A stretch of 11,152 nucleotides of DNA from Candidatus Poribacteria bacterium WGA-3G (GTDB taxonomy: Bacteria > Poribacteria > WGA-4E > WGA-3G), in the NCBI GenBank assembly GCA_000406005.1, contig ASZN01000107.1:1-11152 (forward strand). Reading direction: 5' to 3'. Under the pieces are notes generated by a model. That model saw only the letters and a program-made list of their open reading frames with translations. It did not search any database and had not been told where the DNA came from. Position numbers and translations under genes: made by a program. Below, one piece after another: positions 1 through 4,253 of the stretch (position 1 is the first letter of the stretch; every line of letters starts with the position of its first letter).

Positions 1-7
1 TTATTAA

Positions 8-95
8 TTCGGTAATATCAGAACGTGCGATGAATCGCACTACTACGAACCCGCCCGTTTGTAGTAGGGCAATTCATTGCCCGTCAATTACCGAA
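8..95. repeat. Nested hairpin repeat (REP/MITE-like)
   Basis: An imperfect inverted repeat. The inner arms 25-50 and 57-82 (around GAATCGCACTACTAC and GTAGTAGGGCAATTC) pair with about five mismatches over 26 bases around a 6-base loop. The outer arms TTCGGTAAT (8-16) and ATTACCGAA (87-95) match exactly. There is no coding sequence inside. It resembles the short palindromic elements scattered between genes in repeat-rich bacterial genomes. A T-run (98-104) follows on the plus strand, so it could also end transcription entering from the left. Confidence 0.6.
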
Positions 96-189
96 ATATT
101 TTTTCAAACTTCATCAAACCCCGCCTGCATGCGGTATGCGTAAGTCCAAGGTTAGAGCGCGATTAGAAATCGGAATTATAGGAGACTTG

Positions 190-345
190 ATGAAAAACTT
201 GAATCTGTTTTTCGTTCTAATAATTTTTGTTTTTTTGTTGTCGTTCTCAAACAGTTTTGCGCAAGAGTATACCCGATGGAATTTGCCACCGGGAGCCATC
301 GCGCGTTTGGGGAAAGGGAGTATTAACATACCCCTCTTCGCGTAG
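190..345 (+). pseudogene. 5' fragment of a secreted WD40-repeat protein gene
   Basis: An ATG at 190 follows GGAG (181-184) at a short, normal distance. It opens a 51-residue frame with a clear signal peptide: KN, a hydrophobic core at residues 4-19, and a likely cut at SFA|Q after residue 24. The mature start, QEYTRWNLPPGAIARLGKG, is one I associate with large secreted WD40-repeat proteins of Poribacteria. There the text normally runs on into the first propeller blade. Here the resemblance stops after KGSIN and a stop follows within a few codons, so only the export signal and a short lead remain. The break coincides with the truncated end of the opposing winged-helix gene. The alternative is a genuine short secreted peptide, which I consider less likely. 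Confidence 0.6.
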
Positions 346-653
346 ATGATCCAGAACGCCAAAAATCAAACGTACGCCTGCGCGCTGACCTCCGAGGGTC
401 GCTGTATGCCCAGCTGTTCGGATATCGCCTTCGGTTGCAAGAGGCATCCCGCTTCCGCATACGGGCCGTCTTTATTTTCATATAACACAAGCAGCACGGA
501 CGACTTGAGCATCTCTAACTCAACTTTCACAACAGGTTCACTTTTGCGGATGCGAGCCTTTTCGACAGGCATCGGTTCGACATGCACCCGCCCACACCCG
601 ACATAAAATAGCAACAAGACGATCCGGCTGAGAGGACACCAAAAGTGTTTCAT
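327..653 (-). pseudogene. Frameshifted lipoprotein-leader / winged-helix gene
   Basis: The start at 653 is well supported, with AAAGGAGG at 661-668 and a 7-base spacer. The first 20 residues look like a lipoprotein leader (LLLFYVGC, cysteine at about residue 20). Residues 45-93 then match the protein encoded at 2235-2519: LLVLYE, PYAEAG, AISEQLGI, and an identical RPSEVSAQA. At 370/371 one base is missing relative to the intact copy. The frame therefore ends at YV-stop (366-368), while the next frame continues the homology as LIFGVLDHLREEGYV. Homology ends near 327, where the opposing WD40 remnant begins. The gene thus has a good translation start but is frameshifted and lacks its last third. 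A sequencing error could explain the frameshift but not the truncation. The fusion of a lipoprotein leader to a DNA-binding-type domain is itself odd. Confidence 0.65.
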
Positions 654-660
654 TCCCGCA

Positions 661-668
661 CCTCCTTT
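661..668 (-). promoter_or_regulatory. Strong Shine-Dalgarno site fixing the start at 653
   Basis: On the minus strand this reads AAAGGAGG, 7 bases before the ATG at 653. Its quality shows that the broken gene downstream was once properly translated and is not a chance open frame. Confidence 0.7.
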
Positions 669-893
669 GAGTCAACGTTTTTCTTCTACATTCTGGTGGA
701 TATGTCCTCGACACGCCGCCACCTATCGCCAGACCTTGCCTGCCAGGATCCCGTATCCTTATAGTAGAACCGGTAATTATTTGCACATGCGGGGAAACAT
801 AGGGGTGTTTTTGCTTGGGTGTTTCTTCAAGGTAACCCAACCCCTACGAACTACAATTGTAAACTTATTTTCGGAATTTACTATAAATACGGT
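669..893. other. Intergenic region with an imperfect hairpin
   Basis: No credible gene is visible between the substrate-binding protein end and the winged-helix remnant. The segment 800-846 forms an imperfect hairpin: TAGGGGT at 800-806 pairs with ACCCCTA at 840-846, and TTGGGT at 815-820 can pair with ACCCAA at 835-840. It resembles the other GTAGGGG-type palindromes in this window. AT-rich sequence at 850-893 contains a small inverted pair (GTAAAC/GTTTAC). It may act in transcription termination for the minus-strand gene, but no convincing T-run follows. Confidence 0.4.
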
Positions 894-2069
894 TTACTCA
901 AACACTTGAAGTTTCCCATTTTTGACGATCAATGTGACCGGATCATAGATGGCGTCCCCGTTTGCATCAAATGAAAACTTCCCTAAGAGGGTATCAAAAT
1001 CTTTGATTTCAGCGAGGGCGGTTGCTATATCGGTCGGTTCTATGGATTCTGCGTCTAAAAGTGCCTTGGCAAAGATATGAACCGCAGCGTAAGACTGTGC
1101 CGCCCAGACGCTCGGTTCGTTTCCGTATTGCGCTGTATATTTCTCTACAAACGCTTGATTACCGGGGGTATCGGCTGTCGCGATCCAATCGGTAAAAGTT
1201 ATAGAGCCTTCCGCGGCATCACCCGCTTTTTCGATTTCATCTATGGAGAGCACCAAAGTGATAAACGGCACATCCGCTGGAATATCAAGCGCACGGGCTT
1301 GCTTGAGAATCTCTATGATCTCTTTCTGTTGTGCAGAGACGAAAATGGCTTCTGGGGATGCGGCTTTTATCTTTGTCAGTTGTGCTGTAAAATCTGTATC
1401 ACCTGTCATAAACGTTTCTCTGGTGAGTATATTGATACCGTTGTCAGTCAATGTTTTCTGAAAAACTGCATCGCTATCCCGCGAAAACGCGTCTACGCTG
1501 TCGGCTATCGTCGCTACGTTCTGGTAACCGAGTGATGCCTGCGTCTTTTTTACACCGCCGGGGATCAATGTTTCTGTCGTATTGCAGGCTCGGAAGAGAA
1601 AATCACCATCCGTTAACCCTGCTTTGATGACAACTGGACTCAAGGCGACAACACTATTTTCTTGAGCGATGGGAAAAACCTGTTCGGCAACCGATGATGT
1701 CCAGACACCAAGAATCGCGGGCACTTCGTCTTGATGTATGAGTTTATTGAAAGCCGTAATAGCACCCTCAACAGTGCTCATATCATCTTCAATAATGAAC
1801 TTCAGCGTTGCGTCTCCGAGCAGGTCTGATGCGTTTATTTCTTCAAGTGCCATATTAAAGCCGTTTTCCATGACTAATGCACCGGGGCCGGCATCGCTGG
1901 GCCCTAAATAACCTGTCTGCGGTAAAACGACACCGATCGTGATTTCACCGCTGAGACCGATCATCGGTGGATCCATGGGCTTCAAAGCCTGCTGTGTCCT
2001 ATCGCAGCTCACGAAACTCACAATGAAGACTGCGAGAAATATAAATGTTGCCACTTTCATAACTTTCAT
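894..2069 (-). CDS. Branched-chain amino acid-type ABC transporter substrate-binding lipoprotein
   Basis: A 391-residue protein of the periplasmic binding protein family typified by LivJ/LivK (type I fold, Peripla_BP_6). The leader has a long hydrophobic core and a lipobox ending FVSC, so Cys22 would be lipidated and the mature protein anchored outside the inner membrane. The first strand of lobe 1, ITIGVVLPQTG, lies at about 43-53. The C-terminal FDANGDAIYDPVTLIVKNGK is the usual ending of this family. Length is normal. The start at 2069 is supported by AAAGGAG at 2076-2082 with a 6-base gap. The family binds small ligands (leucine-type amino acids, amides, urea) and hands them to a permease/ATPase complex. 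No permease or ATPase gene is visible nearby, so the partner must be elsewhere or the protein may act as a sensor. The ligand cannot be read from the sequence. Confidence 0.88.
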   Translation of the reverse strand: MKVMKVATFIFLAVFIVSFVSCDRTQQALKPMDPPMIGLSGEITIGVVLPQTGYLGPSDAGPGALVMENGFNMALEEINASDLLGDATLKFIIEDDMSTVEGAITAFNKLIHQDEVPAILGVWTSSVAEQVFPIAQENSVVALSPVVIKAGLTDGDFLFRACNTTETLIPGGVKKTQASLGYQNVATIADSVDAFSRDSDAVFQKTLTDNGINILTRETFMTGDTDFTAQLTKIKAASPEAIFVSAQQKEIIEILKQARALDIPADVPFITLVLSIDEIEKAGDAAEGSITFTDWIATADTPGNQAFVEKYTAQYGNEPSVWAAQSYAAVHIFAKALLDAESIEPTDIATALAEIKDFDTLLGKFSFDANGDAIYDPVTLIVKNGKLQVFE

Positions 2070-2090
2070 TTTTTTCTCCTTTATTAAATA

Positions 2091-2117
2091 TGTGGGACAT
2101 TTTATGTCCGTCCCACA
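2091..2117. repeat. Short palindrome TGTGGGAC/GTCCCACA upstream of the binding-protein gene
   Basis: Eight-base arms (2091-2098 and 2110-2117) pair perfectly around an 11-base loop, immediately upstream of the Shine-Dalgarno site of the gene starting at 2069. It could be an operator, a 5'-leader hairpin or a decayed repeat element. A similar GTGGGAC string begins the hairpin at 9870. The role is undetermined. Confidence 0.45.
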
Positions 2118-2196
2118 AGACAGATTTCAAATAACCCTCATTGGGCTGGTAGCTATTTTTGTACACGCCCGCTACCAAGGCGAGTCCTAAAGAGAG
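2118..2196. other. Intergenic stretch with a weak inverted repeat
   Basis: Between the two minus-strand units there is a further pair of arms, TGGTAGC (2147-2153) and GCTACCA (2171-2177). No gene is visible. It probably contains the promoter of the binding-protein gene, but I could not find a -35/-10 pair with acceptable spacing. Confidence 0.35.
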
Positions 2197-2218
2197 GCGG
2201 GGTTTTGCGTCTCCCCGC
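2197..2218 (-). terminator. Probable terminator hairpin after the winged-helix gene
   Basis: On the minus strand GCGGGG and CCCCGC pair around a 10-base loop, 17 bases past the stop codon at 2235, followed by CTCTCTTT. The T-tract is imperfect, so termination strength is uncertain. The hairpin overlaps the interspersed repeat described separately. Confidence 0.45.
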
Positions 2219-2230
2219 AGGACGCGTCAT
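2209..2230. repeat. Interspersed 22-base repeat, copy 1
   Basis: This segment, with core CTCCCCGCAGGACGCGTC, is identical to 6503-6524. It begins 4 bases after the stop of the winged-helix gene. Similarity continues more weakly on both sides (about 2200-2242). It contains GCGTC/GACGC arms that can form a small hairpin. Confidence 0.7.
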
Positions 2231-2234
2231 CATT

Positions 2235-2519
2235 TTATTCGCTATTAGAAGTTTCGGGTTTGTCGGTGTTTCCTTTTTCAACGGCTTCTACTCCGTTGAG
2301 TGTGATTTGCCACCCACACGTCTCCACATGGAAAACGGTGCCATCTTCCCGCAGATCATCAAGAACGCCAAAAATCAAAGCGTTCGCCTGCGCAGAGACC
2401 TCCGATGGGCGCCGAATGCCGAGTTTTTTGCGGATCGCCGCGGGTCGCAAGAAACTTTCGGCATACGCGCCACCTATCTTTTCATATAACACCAACAGCT
2501 TCATCAACTGGATCGTCAC
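2235..2519 (-). CDS. Small winged-helix-like protein
   Basis: A 94-residue protein beginning with GTG one base after the upstream stop, which suggests translational coupling; the ATG at 2504 is an alternative start. Its pattern fits a winged helix: an N-terminal helix (QLMKLLVLYEKIG), a helix-turn-helix-like AIRKKLGI...SEVSAQANALIFGVLDDLREDG, then a short wing and closing strand (VFHVETCGWQITLNGVEAVE), like the GLVE...YRLTPKG ending of many regulators. The last 15 residues are polar and probably disordered. This would make it a DNA-binding regulator or a protein-protein adaptor of the same fold. A decayed paralogue lies at 327-653. The gene is second in a two-gene unit preceded by a perfect dyad, a possible site for self-regulation. 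The family is not recognised by name; function is inferred from sequence pattern only. Confidence 0.7.
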   Translation of the reverse strand: MTIQLMKLLVLYEKIGGAYAESFLRPAAIRKKLGIRRPSEVSAQANALIFGVLDDLREDGTVFHVETCGWQITLNGVEAVEKGNTDKPETSNSE

Positions 2520-2520
2520 C

Positions 2521-2712
2521 TCATTCTTTGATAGCTCTGAATAGTATCATCGGGGACACCTCTCGTACCATTTCCTGACTATTCAGTGTTGTATCTGTTA
2601 TCGTTCCGCCAAAATCCGTGATAGCTAATGCGTAATTCTCGTATTCGGCAGAGTTGATTGCCAGTCCATCGTCTTTGATGATAATCGTGTTTTCCATCAC
2701 ACATTTTTTCAT
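2521..2712 (-). CDS. Small protein of unknown function, first gene of a pair
   Basis: A 63-residue protein that I do not recognise. The start at 2712 has AGGAGA (2721-2726) 8 bases upstream; a second ATG at codon 6 is possible. There is no signal peptide or membrane segment. The middle is acidic and rich in short strand-like stretches (TIIIKDDGLAI, YALAITDFGGTITDTTL), and the end is more helical. The stop is one base before the GTG of the winged-helix gene, so the two are almost certainly one transcript and may be partners. The immediate upstream sequence is the perfect dyad at 2729-2766. No paralogue is visible beside the second, broken winged-helix copy. Confidence 0.6.
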   Translation of the reverse strand: MKKCVMENTIIIKDDGLAINSAEYENYALAITDFGGTITDTTLNSQEMVREVSPMILFRAIKE

Positions 2713-2728
2713 AGATCAAATCTCCTGT

Positions 2729-2766
2729 GAAAGCAGATAGAACTGTAGCGCGTTCTATCTGCTTTC
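2729..2766. promoter_or_regulatory. Perfect 15-bp dyad just upstream of the small-protein / winged-helix unit
   Basis: GAAAGCAGATAGAAC (2729-2743) is exactly reverse-complementary to 2752-2766, with an 8-base loop. On the minus strand it ends two bases before the Shine-Dalgarno site at 2721-2726. It could be an operator for the downstream winged-helix protein, an mRNA hairpin that controls ribosome access, or a mobile palindrome. The position favours a regulatory role, but this is inference. Confidence 0.6.
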
Positions 2767-2890
2767 TTATCAGTTGTGAAATCAATTATATGTCGGTGTT
2801 AAGTGCAACCTGCACCCTCTAACCGCCACGGCCGACTCGACGGTGCCACACACACAACGGTGGCAGCTCGCGAGGCAGGTATTTCTCATG
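2767..2890. other. Intergenic region, probable promoter of the small-protein unit
   Basis: No gene is supported here. The segment separates the end of the phosphatase-fold gene from the dyad and must hold any independent promoter for the two small genes. I found no clear -35/-10 pair. GAGGCAG (about 2871-2877) is complementary to CTGCCTC (2899-2905) in the terminator region. Confidence 0.35.
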
Positions 2891-2912
2891 CAAAAAAACT
2901 GCCTCACAAGGC
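2891..2912 (-). terminator. Rho-independent terminator after the phosphatase-fold gene
   Basis: On the minus strand, directly after the stop at 2913, GCCT TGTG AGGC forms a short stem (2901-2912) followed by AG and seven T residues (2892-2898). The stem is short but the position and T-run are typical. Confidence 0.6.
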
Positions 2913-3980
2913 TTAAAATACGACCACTGCGACGACACCGGCATGATCTGAGGGCCAGAGTCCCGATGCTAAGCGATCTGCGGGGGTATCTCCGAGGGTC
3001 TGTGTCATCAACACCGAAAGGTTGGTTTCGGCATTACAGACGAATATCAGATCAATGCGTTCTTGGTGTAAACTCTCGGCATTTCGGATGTTGCTCTCCT
3101 GACAACACGTCTTGCCGAGCGCGTCCGCCTGCCAGGTATCTACATATCCAGCATCTATCAGCAGTTGATACGCCTTGCCATCAGGGGCGGGCGTGTTGAA
3201 ATCACCTAAGAGGATAATGGGTAAGGTTTCATCGCTAAGGCTGTCAATCAACTCGTGTGTTTGTGCGACCCGATCGCTCTCTGAGAACGCTTCTAAGTGT
3301 GTGTTCACAAAGCGGTAGGTAACACCTGCAACCGTCGCAGCCACCGAAGTATAACCCCGTGTGACTTCAAGTCCGAGATTCTCTATTTTCAGCGCACTGC
3401 TGAAGTTGGCATTCATCGGATCCGATGTTTGAACATCGCGCCGGGCGAGGATCACATCGTAATCGGTTAAGCGGACATCGACGATGCCAGCATCGGTGAA
3501 CATCGGCATTTCGACATCAACGTTCTCAATCTCGGCAGCAATGCGGTAGTCTAAGCCTTCTGCTTTCAGTGCCTTGAGTAAGACGACACGGAAATCCATG
3601 ACGACGGCTTCAGCCGGAACACTCCCACCCGCGATCCGATCGCCGGGTATCTGCTGACGGATCAGCGACATCTCCTGTAAGCCGATGAGATGCGGGCGAT
3701 GCGTTTTGATAGACTTAGCAATCGCCGTCGCACGCCCCGGAAAATCCGATGCCATGAAGGTGTTGTAAACGTTTGCCACTTCTGTCGGCACTTGTAGCAG
3801 ATTCTCTACAGACAGCACCGAGACGGTGCTACTCCCCATGTAAACGTTGTAGGTCATCAGCGTGAGCGGTTCAACCGCCGGACGCGCCATCTCAGGGGCG
3901 ATCGGCATATCAATCCTTTCGCACCCCGAAAAACACAACACTACCGTGAATACCAGCATCACACAGATCAATTTCTTCAT
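2913..3980 (-). CDS. Endonuclease/exonuclease/phosphatase-fold lipoprotein
   Basis: A 355-residue member of the metal-dependent endonuclease/exonuclease/phosphatase superfamily (DNase I, sphingomyelinase and inositol phosphatase fold). All core motifs are present in order: TYNVYMGS with Asn45, LIGLQEM with the metal-binding Glu103, VNTHLE (226-230), LLGDFNTP (GDFN at 259-262), an Asp before LIFV (310), and SDH at 344-346. The enzyme should therefore be active on phosphodiester or phosphoester substrates; the exact substrate is not evident. The leader MKKLICVMLVFTVVLCFSGC places a lipidated Cys at 20, so it acts outside the cytoplasm. The start at 3980 is chosen over the in-frame ATG at 4064 because AGGAGG (3985-3990) lies just upstream and the signal peptide begins there. 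A terminator follows the stop directly. Residues 105-185 form a longer insert than in minimal family members. Confidence 0.9.
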   Translation of the reverse strand: MKKLICVMLVFTVVLCFSGCERIDMPIAPEMARPAVEPLTLMTYNVYMGSSTVSVLSVENLLQVPTEVANVYNTFMASDFPGRATAIAKSIKTHRPHLIGLQEMSLIRQQIPGDRIAGGSVPAEAVVMDFRVVLLKALKAEGLDYRIAAEIENVDVEMPMFTDAGIVDVRLTDYDVILARRDVQTSDPMNANFSSALKIENLGLEVTRGYTSVAATVAGVTYRFVNTHLEAFSESDRVAQTHELIDSLSDETLPIILLGDFNTPAPDGKAYQLLIDAGYVDTWQADALGKTCCQESNIRNAESLHQERIDLIFVCNAETNLSVLMTQTLGDTPADRLASGLWPSDHAGVVAVVVF

Positions 3981-4194
3981 AAAACCTCCTCGTGGTATAG
4001 GCTTGACATCCGCGCCACCCCCAACTCCCGTAAGTGTGAATAGGCATAGGTTTCTCCAAAACATTCATAATTATTGTTTAACCGTTTCAGGTTCGTCAGG
4101 CTTGCCAGTGGCCATATATCTGAGATGTCGTTTTCCGCCCTGACTCGCGGTCTCACGCCGCTATATAAACGATTGAAGATTTTCATGACATCAT
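3977..4194 (-). pseudogene. Leftover fragment of a leucine-rich-repeat gene
   Basis: A minus-strand frame from 4186 to 3977 reads DISDIWPLASLTNLKRL, one 22-residue leucine-rich repeat of the same type as in the large LRR gene next door. The DNA of 4089-4133 closely matches 6045-6090 within that gene. Flanking residues show no repeats or signal peptide. An AAGGAGA site (about 4204-4210) is well placed only for ATG at 4194 or 4191, which hit a stop after two or three codons, so the fragment has no proper start. Its last bases overlap the ATG of the phosphatase-fold gene. I read this as the relic of a second LRR gene mostly lost by recombination. A small translated coupling peptide cannot be excluded. 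Confidence 0.5.
3985..3990 (-). promoter_or_regulatory. Shine-Dalgarno site deciding the start at 3980
   Basis: AGGAGG on the minus strand with a 4-base spacer to the ATG at 3980. It sets the start at the lipoprotein leader instead of the in-frame ATG 84 bases upstream. Confidence 0.7.
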
Positions 4195-4215
4195 GACAAT
4201 AAGTCTCCTTTATTT

Positions 4216-4241
4216 GTAGGGCGAGGAAACCTCGCCCCTAC
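4216..4241. repeat. GTAGGGCGAGG hairpin repeat, copy 1
   Basis: GTAGGGCGAGG pairs with CCTCGCCCCTAC around AAA, with one bulged base. It starts 12 bases past the stop codon of the LRR gene. A second copy lies at 9870-9895, also 12 bases past the stop of a gene ending in the same C-terminal domain. Neither copy has a T-run, so it is better called a REP-like element than a classic terminator. Confidence 0.7.
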
Positions 4242-4253
4242 GGTCTTATGATC

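Noticed and set aside
366..375. Programmed ribosomal frameshift in the broken winged-helix gene
   Set aside because: There is no slippery heptamer at the break. The intact copy has one extra base at the same point, and the gene is also truncated, so mutation is simpler.
538..909. Short open frames on both strands across 538-909
   Set aside because: They have odd composition, no start signals and overlap a leader region and hairpin repeat; no domain is recognisable.
1077..1535. A 152-codon plus-strand frame within the binding-protein gene
   Set aside because: It lies opposite a well-supported gene, has no ribosome site and shows no domain pattern.
2579..2785. Alternative 68-codon minus-strand frame overlapping the 63-residue gene
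   Set aside because: It runs through the perfect dyad and has no Shine-Dalgarno site, while the 2712 start has one and its stop couples to the next gene.
3981..4064. Longer start for the phosphatase-fold gene
   Set aside because: The added 28 residues would precede a clear lipoprotein leader, and AGGAGG lies directly before the ATG at 3980.
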